Shown: positions 25,321-33,400, numbered from the stretch's first letter. The stretch is DNA of 64,000 nt from Candidatus Avimonas narfae (GCA_904395335.1 CAJFNR010000067.1:1-64000); one strand, 5' to 3'. Made by a program: numbers and translations. Notes: generated by a model from the letters alone, not told the origin.

Positions 25321-25483
25321 CCTTTCCCGCCCGTCATCCGTAGAGCCTTTTCTCTCCTCCACGCGAAATGCTCGTGTGTTCAATATATGTACCTTCTTCC
25401 TTTTCCGGGTTCTAAAAAAGCGCCTCCCTCAGGAAGCTACCGGCCGGTTTCTCCGCTTCCGCGAGATAGGCTCCCGCTGCCCG

Positions 25484-26032
25484 TCAACCGACGGTCACCT
25501 GATCCCGTATGGCTTCCAGGCGCTTCTCTCCTATGCCTTTCACCTCCGTCAGTTCTTCAACGCTGTCAAATCCTCCGTTTTGCTCCCGGTATTCAATAAT
25601 GCGGGAGGCTAGGACTTCGCCGATCCCGTTCAGCTGCATCAGTTGTTCCTGGGAGGCTGTATTGATGTCGATGGGGAATTCCACAGCGGTTTCCACCGTC
25701 GTCGCGGCGATCTCGGGTTCCTCGCCGGTAACCTCTGCCGTTGTTGTGGACGTTGGCGAAGTCTCAGATGAAGGAGCTTCCCGAGAGGTCGTATCTGTCA
25801 CCAGCTCGGCAGTGCTGTCCTCCGAACCACTGGAGACAGAAGCTTCGGAAGCCGCTGTCTGCGGTTCCTCCGCGGCAGTGGTCAGTAGGAAGGTTTCAGA
25901 TGCCGTCGGCTCCGGATACACTACGGAGGGTGGCTGATAATCCGGTGAGGTTAAAGCGACCGTAACCAGGACGGCAGCCATCAGCAGTGCCGCCAGGGAC
26001 CACAAAACCGTTTCCTTGGCCTTTTCCGACAC
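25484..26032 (-). CDS. ComEA-like helix-hairpin-helix protein
   Basis: A 182-residue protein with an N-terminal membrane anchor (about residues 8-28), a long Thr/Ser/Glu-rich linker (about 35-118) and a C-terminal double helix-hairpin-helix DNA-binding domain ([20 protein letters not shown], then [19 protein letters not shown]). ComEA is the surface DNA receptor of competence; the linker here would span the wall. No comEB/comEC neighbours are present, so the competence role is an inference. Start is GTG, after GGAGGGG. Confidence 0.88.
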   Translation of the reverse strand: MSEKAKETVLWSLAALLMAAVLVTVALTSPDYQPPSVVYPEPTASETFLLTTAAEEPQTAASEASVSSGSEDSTAELVTDTTSREAPSSETSPTSTTTAEVTGEEPEIAATTVETAVEFPIDINTASQEQLMQLNGIGEVLASRIIEYREQNGGFDSVEELTEVKGIGEKRLEAIRDQVTVG

Positions 26033-26230
26033 GACGTCCCCTCCTTTTCCCTTTTGTTTCCATTGTACGGCGGGCGGTTTCGGAGAGGCAAGCGGTGTAT
26101 TTTCCTCATTTGTCAGTTATATCCAAATTCACAGGCGCCCGGTATTACAACTCCGGTTTACGTCGTCCGACGAAAGGGCTATAGGCTTTCTTTTGTGTGT
26201 CCAAGGCACTTTTCCCATGGGATATCTTTG

Positions 26231-26461
26231 TGGTATACTGGCCCAGGGCCTCTATGCTTGATAGCAAACAATGTTGGATGTCCCTGGGCCTAGAGAAATT
26301 GTCTGTCGGCCGGAACGGCCTCCTCCCGCTTTGCAGCACCGCCAATTCTCCCTCTACGCCTATGGTATAATAAAGGTCGGGAGAAATGCGAGAGCATTTC
26401 TCGGGAACGCCGCCGATAGACGTTAGATCAAAACCGCATGGGGCGGCGTTCATGGTATAAT
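26231..26461 (+). repeat. TGGTATAAT-bounded intergenic repeat, copy 2
   Basis: Unit A runs from TGGTATACT (26231) to TGGTATAAT (26363), and unit B from there to TGGTATAAT (26453), with lengths 132 and 90. Unit A has the hairpin GGCCG-GAA-CGGCC and the CCCAGGG/CCCTGGG inverted repeat. Unit B has GAGAAATGC-N4-GCATTTCTC and the arms AACGCCGCC/GGCGGCGTT. The array is oriented toward the response regulator gene. Confidence 0.85.
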
Positions 26462-26811
26462 GAATTATGGATAGAGATGCAACTTCAAAAGCCTTTCCCT
26501 AGAGGTATGCTTCCCCCTTATGGGGAAGAGGACCGCCGTCAGCTGGTAGCTGAGGTGGGAAGTTACGATCATACAGCCATTGAGATTGAGAAACAGCTTT
26601 TTACACCTTATCAATCTCGCCGAGCGCTGAATCCGCTCCGCTCACCACCTGCCCGAAAGACAGGGACAGGTACAAAATTACGATTCGATGACTGTTGGGA
26701 TAGGAAGGCTCCGGCGCCTACCCCAGAAAGCATTTCCCCATTTTTCGCAGATATCTGCATACCTATTCCCTGCTGAGAAAAGGCCGGGTATGTCAAGGAG
26801 GAAATTCGCTC
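26462..26811 (+). other. Leader region of the response regulator, no gene seen
   Basis: This 350-base stretch continues the non-coding region from the ComEA gene. It contains the hairpin CTTCCCC-CTTAT-GGGGAAG (around 26509-26527) but no convincing coding sequence. AAGGAGG just before 26812 is the ribosome binding site of the response regulator. No clear promoter could be placed. Confidence 0.5.
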
Positions 26812-27495
26812 ATGAGCCCTATTCGTTTATTGCTGGTGGAGGACGATGAAGCCATTGCGGCCGGTCTGGAATATTCGCTGGAACAGGAAGGCTTTTCCGT
26901 CACCCGCCAGGCCCGTGTGGATGACGCCCTGTCCGTTTTACACAGCGAAAGCTTTGATCTGGCGCTGCTGGATCTGTCCCTGCCGGACGGCAGCGGATAC
27001 GATATCTGCCACTATATCAAAAAGGAACGGGATATGCCGGTGGTATTCTTGACCGCCAGGGATGACGAAGGAAACGTGGTCATGGGGCTGGACATGGGAG
27101 CCGACGATTACATTGTCAAGCCGTTCCGGCTGCGGGAGCTGATCTCCCGACTGAGAACCGTTTTGAGGCGTGCCCGCCGGGACAGCCCGGAAAATGGCCT
27201 GCATCGATATGGGGACGTATGCGTGGATACCCATCAGGGAAAGGTTTTCAAGGGCGGACGGGACGTGTTCCTGACCGCTTTGGAATACCGGCTGCTGCTG
27301 ATCCTGATTCAGCATGAGGGACAGGTGCTAACCCGCAGTCAGTTGCTGGAGCGTATCTGGGACATATCCGGGGATTTTGTCAACGACAATACCCTGACGG
27401 TATATATCAAACGTCTGCGGGAAAAAATTGAGGACGATCCCCGGGAGCCCGTTATTGTTCAGACAGTGCGGGGACAGGGCTACCGTATCGGCTAA
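26812..27495 (+). CDS. OmpR/PhoB family response regulator
   Basis: A 227-residue two-component regulator. The receiver domain has the acidic pair EDDE, the phosphorylation site Asp54 in ALLDLSLPDG, the Thr in FLTARDD and the Lys in IVKPF. The winged-helix domain ends in VNDNTLTVYIKRLREKIE and VRGQGYRIG. It is paired with the kinase 24 bases downstream and, by position, probably drives the ABC transporter behind the kinase through the GTCACC boxes at 28617-28657. Confidence 0.97.
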   Translation: MSPIRLLLVEDDEAIAAGLEYSLEQEGFSVTRQARVDDALSVLHSESFDLALLDLSLPDGSGYDICHYIKKERDMPVVFLTARDDEGNVVMGLDMGADDYIVKPFRLRELISRLRTVLRRARRDSPENGLHRYGDVCVDTHQGKVFKGGRDVFLTALEYRLLLILIQHEGQVLTRSQLLERIWDISGDFVNDNTLTVYIKRLREKIEDDPREPVIVQTVRGQGYRIG

Positions 27496-27519
27496 GCCTC
27501 TGGGAATAGGGGGAAATGT

Positions 27520-28530
27520 ATGTTCCGTTTCTTTCGCAACCGGGAAATCCGCCGGCTGACAATCGGTTTGCTGCTGCTGACGATGACTGCCGCCGGCGTT
27601 GCCGGCCTGTGTCTGGACTGGGACGCGGGAGCAGCTGCCGGCCTAACCGGCTTTCTGCTTTCCACGGCGGCGCTGCTATTCACCTACCGTCGATACCGGC
27701 GGATCGATCAACTTTCCGCTTATCTGCACCGCCTGTCCTCCGGAGAACGGCGCCTGGACATCCGGGACAATGAGGAGGGCGAACTGAGCATCCTGAAAAA
27801 CGAAATTTACAAGGTAACGGTGCTGCTGGCGGAATACAACGACCAGCTGCAAAAGGAAAAGGGCCGGCTGGCCGATTCCCTGTCGGATATCTCCCATCAG
27901 CTGAAAACCCCGCTGACCTCCATGACCGTCATGGCGGATCTGCTCAGTAAAAGCGATCTGCCTGCTGAAAAACGGCGGGAATTCACCGGACGGCTGCGTT
28001 CCCAGCTGGAACGGCTGCAATGGTTGGTGGCCTCGTTGCTTAAGATCGCACGGCTGGATGCCGGTGTGGTCGTATTCAAATCGGACGTTTTTTCCGTACA
28101 GAAGTTGGTGGAAAGCGCTGCCGCCCCTCTGCTAATCCCTTTGGAGCTCAAAGGGCTGACTCTGGAAACCGATGGACCAGACATCACGATGGAGGGCGAT
28201 GAGGGTTGGCTGCGGGAGGCGCTGGTGAATCTGATGAAAAACGCCATGGAACACACCCCTTCCGGAGGAATGCTCCGAATCTTCTGGACAGGTAACCCCC
28301 TCTATACAGAAATTGCTGTAGAGGACAGCGGCGAAGGGATTCCCCCGGAGGACCTGCCTCATATTTTCACCCGGTTTTACCGAGGAAAGAACGCAGGTTC
28401 CGATAGCGTGGGAATCGGACTGGCTATGGCCCGGGAAATCGTGGAACGCCAGAACGGACGCATAACGGCTCAAAGCCGCCTCGGCAAAGGAACCTGTTTC
28501 CGGATCCGCTTATACAAGACGGTGGTTTAG
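27520..28530 (+). CDS. Sensor histidine kinase
   Basis: A 336-residue kinase with two close N-terminal membrane helices (about 13-31 and 36-55) and almost no outside loop. A HAMP-like segment follows, then the phosphoacceptor His126 in SDISHQLKTPLTSM, and the ATPase boxes N (REALVNLMKNAMEHT), G1 (VEDSGEGIPP) and G2 (SVGIGLAMAREI). The lack of an outside sensor domain is the feature of intramembrane-sensing kinases that rely on a partner ABC transporter, which follows directly. The likely signal is a cell-wall antibiotic or peptide; this is inferred from layout. Confidence 0.95.
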   Translation: MFRFFRNREIRRLTIGLLLLTMTAAGVAGLCLDWDAGAAAGLTGFLLSTAALLFTYRRYRRIDQLSAYLHRLSSGERRLDIRDNEEGELSILKNEIYKVTVLLAEYNDQLQKEKGRLADSLSDISHQLKTPLTSMTVMADLLSKSDLPAEKRREFTGRLRSQLERLQWLVASLLKIARLDAGVVVFKSDVFSVQKLVESAAAPLLIPLELKGLTLETDGPDITMEGDEGWLREALVNLMKNAMEHTPSGGMLRIFWTGNPLYTEIAVEDSGEGIPPEDLPHIFTRFYRGKNAGSDSVGIGLAMAREIVERQNGRITAQSRLGKGTCFRIRLYKTVV

Positions 28531-28600
28531 ACCCAGGGCCTCCAGCCACGAGGGTAACCCCTGGCCTGGGGTCGTCCCTCCGGGCTGATCCCACGGCTAT
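28531..28600 (+). repeat. Partial copy of the TGGTATAAT-bounded repeat
   Basis: Directly after the kinase stop codon the sequence CCCAGGGCCTC, then CCCCTGG-CCTGGGG, CGTCCCTCCGGGCTG, follows the unit A order seen at 59068-59168. Both TGGTATAAT ends are missing, so it is a remnant. Confidence 0.6.
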
Positions 28601-28611
28601 TGCGATTTCCA

Positions 28612-28672
28612 CTTTTGGTGACGGTTTTGTCACCAAAAGGGTCACCGGTCCGTCACCTGACCGCAGTATAGT
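28612..28672 (+). promoter_or_regulatory. ABC transporter promoter with GTCACC boxes
   Basis: CTTTTGGTGAC-N6-GTCACCAAAAG forms an inverted repeat (28612-28639). GTCACC then recurs at 28641 and 28652, giving three direct copies starting at 28629, 28641 and 28652 (steps of 12 and 11, one helix turn). A -10 box TATAGT lies at 28667-28672 without a good -35, as in promoters activated by OmpR-type regulators. The natural candidate is the response regulator encoded at 26812. Confidence 0.6.
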
Positions 28673-28700
28673 GAGGACTGATCCATCGAAGGAGGAGCTT

Positions 28701-29384
28701 ATGGAAATTTTACGTGTGGAGCATCTGTCCAAAAGCTATGGCAAAGGCAATACGGAGGTACGGGCCTTGGACGACGTATCCTTTTCCGTCCAAAAAGGGG
28801 ATTTTGTCGCCATTGTCGGCCCCTCCGGGTCCGGAAAATCCACCCTGCTGCATCTTCTGGGCGGCGTGGACCGCCCGACATCGGGGCGTGTTTTGATCGA
28901 CGGCACCGATATCTACCAGCTGAACCCCACGCAGCTGGCGATTTTCCGCCGCCGGCAAATCGGCCTGATCTACCAGTTTTACAATCTGATCCCGGTTCTA
29001 AACGTGGAGGAAAACATCACCCTTCCCTTGCTTTTGGACGGGAGAAAAGTCGACCGACAGTATCTGGACGGACTGCTGCATACGCTGAATCTGGAAAACC
29101 GGCGGGGCCACCTGCCCAATCAGCTCTCCGGCGGCCAGCAGCAGCGGGTATCCATCGGACGGGCACTGATCAACCACCCCGCCCTGGTGCTGGCAGACGA
29201 GCCCACCGGCAATCTGGACAGCCAGAATAGCGCGGAAATCATCGGACTGCTCCGGGAGTACAACCGTCAGCACCATCAAACCCTCATCGTCATCACCCAC
29301 GACGAGCGCATCGCCCTTCAGGCGGACCGCATCATCAGCGTGGAAGACGGTCGTTTTTCCCGGGACGAGGTGGTGTCCCGATGA
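28701..29384 (+). CDS. ABC transporter ATP-binding protein (BceA/MacB type)
   Basis: A 227-residue ATPase with Walker [10 protein letters not shown], the signature LSGGQQQR, Walker [13 protein letters not shown] and the switch His in VITHDERIA. It belongs to the MacB/LolD/BceA group that pairs with FtsX-like permeases. I start it at the ATG at 28701, which follows AAGGAGGAG. It overlaps the permease gene by 4 bases. Together with the kinase and regulator it forms a typical sensing-and-efflux module for peptide antibiotics. Confidence 0.95.
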   Translation: MEILRVEHLSKSYGKGNTEVRALDDVSFSVQKGDFVAIVGPSGSGKSTLLHLLGGVDRPTSGRVLIDGTDIYQLNPTQLAIFRRRQIGLIYQFYNLIPVLNVEENITLPLLLDGRKVDRQYLDGLLHTLNLENRRGHLPNQLSGGQQQRVSIGRALINHPALVLADEPTGNLDSQNSAEIIGLLREYNRQHHQTLIVITHDERIALQADRIISVEDGRFSRDEVVSR

Positions 29385-31996
29385 ACGTGCTCAACCGTCT
29401 GACCTTAAGGTATCTACGGCTCAACCGCACCCGCACGCTGGTAACGGTCATAGGCGTCATTCTTTCCGCCGCCATGTTCAGCGCTGTGACCACCTTTGCC
29501 GTCAGTCTACAGCAGGGGTTGATCCGCAGCAGCATCGCCCTCTACGGCGACTGGGAAGGATCGCTGGACAACATTCCCTATACCACCGCCGAAAAGGCCG
29601 CTCAGGATGAAGAGATCGCCTCCTCCTATCTAATCCGCCATGAGGGATACGCCCTGCTGGAGGGATGCCAAAACGCGGATAAACCGTATCTGGCTGTGGA
29701 GGCACTGGACAGCACCGCCCTAACCTCACTTCCCATCCACCTGACCGAAGGGCGGCTTCCGGAATCGGAGGACGAAATCGTCATTTCCCAGCACATCTCC
29801 GAAAACGGTGGAGTCTATTTTCATGTGGGCGATACCTTGACCCTGCAGGTGGGACGCCGCCTGACCGAGGACGGCTACACCTTCTGGCAAAATACCCCCT
29901 ATGATCCCGACGCACTGGAACAACTGGACGGTACACAGACCCGTACCTATACGGTGGTGGGAGTTATGGAACGTCCGTCCTTTGAGCCCTACAGCGCCCC
30001 CGGCTACACCGTGGTCACCCGTTTGCCGGACGGTTCCGCTTCCGGGGACGACACCGTATCCCTGTATCTCCATCTGGAGCATCCCCGCCGCATCTTCACG
30101 TCCCTGCCCCAGCTGGCGGAAACGTACGGCTGTTCCGACAGTTCCGTATCGTATAACAAAAACGTATTGCGTATGCAGGGCATCGGTAGCGATAACTTCA
30201 TGAACACTTACCTTAGCTTGGCCGCGATCCTCATCGCCCTCATCGTTATCGGATCGGTTTCGCTGATCTATAACGCCTTTGCTATATCCGTCAGCGAACG
30301 CTCCCGCCAGTTCGGCATGCTCTCCGGCGTAGGCGCCACCTCCCGTCAAATTCGCCGGACCGTCTTTTTCGAGGCTTTCGTGGTGGGCGCCTTGGGCATT
30401 CCGCTGGGAATCGGAGCCGGAATTGGCGGCATTGGCATCACCCTGTACTGCCTACGGGACAGCCTGAGCCATACGGGACTGCTGAATCAAGGGGAAAGCC
30501 TGGAGCTGGCCGTCTCCTTCCCCTCCGTGCTCCTTGCCGCCCTCCTCTGTCTGATCACCATCCTGCTGTCCGCCTGGATCCCGGCCCGAAGGGCGGGAAG
30601 GCAGTCCTCCATCGATGCCATCCGCCAGACCGATGACGTGCATATCCGCCCGCGGCAGGTGAAAACCTCCCCGATCAGCCGACGCCTCTTCGGCTTCGAA
30701 GGGGAGCTGGCGCTGAAAAACTTCCGGCGGAACCGCCGGCGGTACCGCACCACCGTTTTGTCCCTGGCGGTCAGCATCATCCTGTTCCTCTCTGCCTCCT
30801 CCTTTACACTGTATCTGACCAAAAGCACTCAGGTTGCCATTGAGGAGACCCCCTTCGATCTGCTGGTGGGGGTAGCGGACGAGGAAACAGCCGACCGCCT
30901 TCTCCCCCAGCTTTCCGCGCTCCCCGGTGTCAACTGGGCCACCTATTCCCGCGCTGAATCGTTTTCTTGTGAGGTACCCGCCTCCTATGTGGAGGAATAT
31001 CTAACAGAAGAACAGGAATCGGACGACGGCACCCGTTATTGCTATCTACCTGTTGACGAAAAAGGAAATGTCAACCTGTACGATGTCACACTGTACGCTG
31101 TTGACGACGGAGAGATGGTCCGCTATCTGACGGAGCTGGGGCTGGATCCGGATCAGTATACCGACCCCGAGCATCCCCGCGCCGTGGTTCTGGATCACCA
31201 GAGGTATCAGCAGGACGGCCGTTACGTAGACGCCCACGTCTTCCGCACAAAACCGAATCAGCTCACCCTGGTCAGCAACGCTTACCACGAGGAGGATTCC
31301 CCTCCTGCCTCCCTTGTTCTCTATACCCCCTATTACGCGGACACCGCCCCCCGGGGGATGAATCCCTCCACCTTGGGTATTTCCGGTATCCAGGTGGTCG
31401 TGAGCCGTTCCGTTTTCCAGTCGCTGTGGACGGGTACCAACAGCAGCGGTTCCCTGTCAGTTTACATCAGTTCCTCCACCCCGGAGGATACAGGAACAGC
31501 CATTGAGGATCTGATGGCTAGGCAGCGGGAGACGAATTACTCCGTCTACAACGTCGCGGAACAAGAACAGACACAAAAGAGCCTGATACTGGTCATCAAC
31601 GTCTTTTCCTACGGCTTCATCACCCTGATCTCCCTAATTACGGTGGCCAATGTCTTCAACACCATCTCCACCAACATCCACCTGCGCCGCAGGGAATTCG
31701 CCATGTTGCAGTCGGTGGGGATGACCTCCGGCGCCTTCCGGAAAATGATGAATTTCGAGTGCCTGTTTTACGGATTCAAGGCACTGCTTTACGGCCTTCC
31801 CCTCTCCGCCTGCACCACAGTTTTGATCTATTGGGCTGTGAGTAACGGCGTTTCTATGGATTTTATCGTGCCCTGGTCCAGCGTGCTGTTCTGCGTGGCC
31901 TGCGTCTTCCTCATCGTCTTTGTCTCCATGCTCTATTCCATGACGAAAATCCGCCGGGAAAACCTGGTGGATGTGCTCAAGTCAGAAATCAACTAG
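29381..31996 (+). CDS. FtsX-like ABC transporter permease
   Basis: An 871-residue membrane protein with a membrane helix near residues 17-40, a large outside domain (about 45-270), three helices of a first FtsX domain (about 275-410), a hinge with a further helix (about 460-485), a second large outside domain (about 490-740) and a second FtsX domain (about 745-865). This duplicated layout is that of lipid/peptide-handling permeases (MacB-like mechanotransmission) rather than a classic BceB with ten helices and one outside loop. The substrate is unknown. It ends the module; a strong terminator follows. Confidence 0.92.
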   Translation: MNVLNRLTLRYLRLNRTRTLVTVIGVILSAAMFSAVTTFAVSLQQGLIRSSIALYGDWEGSLDNIPYTTAEKAAQDEEIASSYLIRHEGYALLEGCQNADKPYLAVEALDSTALTSLPIHLTEGRLPESEDEIVISQHISENGGVYFHVGDTLTLQVGRRLTEDGYTFWQNTPYDPDALEQLDGTQTRTYTVVGVMERPSFEPYSAPGYTVVTRLPDGSASGDDTVSLYLHLEHPRRIFTSLPQLAETYGCSDSSVSYNKNVLRMQGIGSDNFMNTYLSLAAILIALIVIGSVSLIYNAFAISVSERSRQFGMLSGVGATSRQIRRTVFFEAFVVGALGIPLGIGAGIGGIGITLYCLRDSLSHTGLLNQGESLELAVSFPSVLLAALLCLITILLSAWIPARRAGRQSSIDAIRQTDDVHIRPRQVKTSPISRRLFGFEGELALKNFRRNRRRYRTTVLSLAVSIILFLSASSFTLYLTKSTQVAIEETPFDLLVGVADEETADRLLPQLSALPGVNWATYSRAESFSCEVPASYVEEYLTEEQESDDGTRYCYLPVDEKGNVNLYDVTLYAVDDGEMVRYLTELGLDPDQYTDPEHPRAVVLDHQRYQQDGRYVDAHVFRTKPNQLTLVSNAYHEEDSPPASLVLYTPYYADTAPRGMNPSTLGISGIQVVVSRSVFQSLWTGTNSSGSLSVYISSSTPEDTGTAIEDLMARQRETNYSVYNVAEQEQTQKSLILVINVFSYGFITLISLITVANVFNTISTNIHLRRREFAMLQSVGMTSGAFRKMMNFECLFYGFKALLYGLPLSACTTVLIYWAVSNGVSMDFIVPWSSVLFCVACVFLIVFVSMLYSMTKIRRENLVDVLKSEIN

Positions 31997-32044
31997 GTCC
32001 GGGTATCCCCACAATCCGCAGACCCGCTTCCCCCTGTCCCTCTT

Positions 32045-32096
32045 GTCCTCTCTTTGTTTTTCCGGTGCATGCCCGAAGACAAAGAGAGGACTTTTG
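32045..32096 (+). terminator. Terminator of the two-component/ABC module
   Basis: GTCCTCTCTTTGT and ACAAAGAGAGGAC form a perfect 13-bp stem followed by TTTT, about 50 bp after the permease stop. Confidence 0.85.
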
Positions 32097-32123
32097 ACCA
32101 TTTTGCCCTTTTTTATAAAGGCA

Positions 32124-32159
32124 GCCGGCCCTACAGGGGGCATTCCCTGTAGGGCCGGC
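32124..32159. repeat. 15-bp perfect inverted repeat
   Basis: GCCGGCCCTACAGGG-N6-CCCTGTAGGGCCGGC, located 18 bp beyond the stop of the small minus-strand gene at 32177. It could end that transcript on the minus strand, but lacks a clean T tract. Confidence 0.6.
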
Positions 32160-32176
32160 CTGGAATAGGAGAAGCA

Positions 32177-32302
32177 CTACTTCCTGTGGGACGCGGCCGT
32201 GTCCGCGTTGCCCGCCGCACGGAAAACCGTACCGAAAAGCAAACCGATGGTGGCCGCACCGCTTAGCAACAGCAGCAGCAGCCAAATGGGAATGGTCACC
32301 AC
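32177..32302 (-). CDS. 41-residue hydrophobic peptide
   Basis: A short gene with a GTG start at 32302 and a strong AAAGGAGGAG site 5 bases upstream. The product begins MVTIPIWLLLLLLSGAATIG, continues with a hydrophobic LLFGTVF and ends in a polar, basic tail (residues 28-41). One membrane helix is expected (about 5-27). No homologue is recalled. It is convergent with the ABC operon and is followed by the inverted repeat at 32124. Confidence 0.65.
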   Translation of the reverse strand: MVTIPIWLLLLLLSGAATIGLLFGTVFRAAGNADTAASHRK

Positions 32303-32413
32303 AGGAACTCCTCCTTTGCGTTTTGCTCTCTTACCTCAGTCTATGAGGCTTCTCGTTTTTTGTTCCCGTTGGTTTCCCCCTTATTTTGGCCAAAGCCGGA
32401 GGCAATATCCGCC

Positions 32414-32644
32414 CTAACGCGTAAGAAAATATTGCCTCCCCTGTTCCGCATCGGCAAAGGTGGGAGTATCACCCCAAATATAGCGCGCTGCCTCTTCCCA
32501 CTGCGCCGCCGAATAGCTGTCGGCGGAAAGGTGGCGAACCGCCTGAACCACTTTAACGCGTTTATTCTGCAAATGGAGATCGGATAAGTACTGACAACCG
32601 GTCTGTGCCGCCAGATCATCCAACAATTCCCTTTTCTTTTCCAC
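32414..32644 (-). CDS. Small conserved-type protein of unknown function
   Basis: A 76-residue soluble, helical protein (RELLDDLAAQTGCQYLSDL, then WEEAARYIWGDTPTFADAEQ). It resembles short uncharacterised proteins of gut Clostridia in style, but I cannot name a family. The start is a GTG at 32644, with AGAGGA about 14 bases upstream, which is a weak arrangement. It lies 84 bases after the 58-residue gene on the same strand and may share its promoter. Confidence 0.55.
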   Translation of the reverse strand: MEKKRELLDDLAAQTGCQYLSDLHLQNKRVKVVQAVRHLSADSYSAAQWEEAARYIWGDTPTFADAEQGRQYFLTR

Positions 32645-32727
32645 TGGCTAGCACATCCTCTCTTTCACTTAAAGATAGGTTTCCGTTTTTCTCAACAATC
32701 ATACATCGGCATATCCATTCCGCCGGA

Positions 32728-32904
32728 TCAGATGCTGTCTTTTCTGTCAGGGGATCCATCCTCTTGGGAGGTAAGCATCACCGACTGCGCAAAATCCAGA
32801 GAGCGCAAAATGTTTAGGGCGCTTTCCTGTCCTTTGTCACTGAGAGACAGAAACAGCGTATTGAGTTCAGCAACTTTTTGGGCTTGTTCCTTTGGCTGTG
32901 TCAC
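32728..32904 (-). CDS. 58-residue protein related to the C-terminus of the divergent XRE regulator
   Basis: The start is GTG at 32904, 8 bases after GAGAGGGG, and a predicted promoter lies at 32941-32969. The helical product contains FLSLSDKGQESALNILRSL and a following DFAQ. This matches the XRE protein's FQSLRPEFQDFALQQIRQL and AELQ without a gap at F, S, L, Q, A, L, R, L and Q (9 of 23 positions). No DNA-binding domain is present. It may be a partner or antagonist of the regulator; that is an inference. Confidence 0.65.
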   Translation of the reverse strand: MTQPKEQAQKVAELNTLFLSLSDKGQESALNILRSLDFAQSVMLTSQEDGSPDRKDSI

Positions 32905-32927
32905 AAACTCGTCCCCTCTCTCTATAT

Positions 32928-33023
32928 GTGTTATAAACTCAATATAACACGAAACTAACCATCTGTCAACACAATTAACAAATAAAACCTGTGTTGACAG
33001 CATGTGTTTTCCTATTGTATGAT
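32928..33023. promoter_or_regulatory. Symmetric divergent promoter with two inverted repeats
   Basis: Plus strand: TTGACA (32994-32999), 18 bp, TATGAT (33018-33023), for the XRE gene. Minus strand: TTGACA (32969-32964), 17 bp, TATATT (32946-32941), for the 58-residue gene. Both -35 boxes lie in the arms of CTGTCAACACA-N16-TGTGTTGACAG (32963-33000). A second palindrome GTGTTATA-N7-TATAACAC (32928-32950) covers the minus-strand -10. These are good operator candidates for the XRE protein. Confidence 0.75.
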
Positions 33024-33055
33024 ACAGGTATGCCAGAAAGAAGGAGGTGCCGCGT

Positions 33056-33400
33056 TTGGACAACCGAATCCGCATGGTACGAGAAGCGCTGGAGCTTTCC
33101 CAGCGGGAATTTGGCGAACGGCTGGGTGTCAGCCGTGACGTGATCAGCAATTTGGAATACGGACGCGTCCAACCCAAAGAACTGGTGATCAAACACATCT
33201 GCGATCTGTACGGCGTCAATGAACAATGGATAAAGGACGGGAACGGTCCTATGTTCTCTTCTCCTCCGCGAAACAACAAAAAGCTGGAGGAAGCTGTGAG
33301 CATTTTTCAATCCCTTCGGCCCGAATTTCAAGATTTTGCCCTGCAGCAGATCCGTCAGCTGGCTGAGCTTCAGAAAAAAACAGAAGGGCTAGATTTATAA
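33056..33400 (+). CDS. XRE family transcriptional regulator
   Basis: A 114-residue repressor-type protein with an N-terminal lambda-Cro/CI-like helix-turn-helix (LSQREFGERLGVSRDVISNL), a segment LYGVNEQWIKDGNGPMF typical of phage-type XRE proteins, and a C-terminal helical part (about residues 75-110). The start is TTG at 33056, 6 bases after AAGGAGGTG; a GTG inside that site is not a credible start. It is divergent from the 58-residue gene over a symmetric promoter, so it is probably autoregulated. Confidence 0.88.
   Translation: MDNRIRMVREALELSQREFGERLGVSRDVISNLEYGRVQPKELVIKHICDLYGVNEQWIKDGNGPMFSSPPRNNKKLEEAVSIFQSLRPEFQDFALQQIRQLAELQKKTEGLDL

Noticed and set aside
26438-26776. Open frame before the response regulator (112 codons)
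   Set aside because: It begins within the repeat array, has no ribosome binding site and its product has no protein-like pattern.
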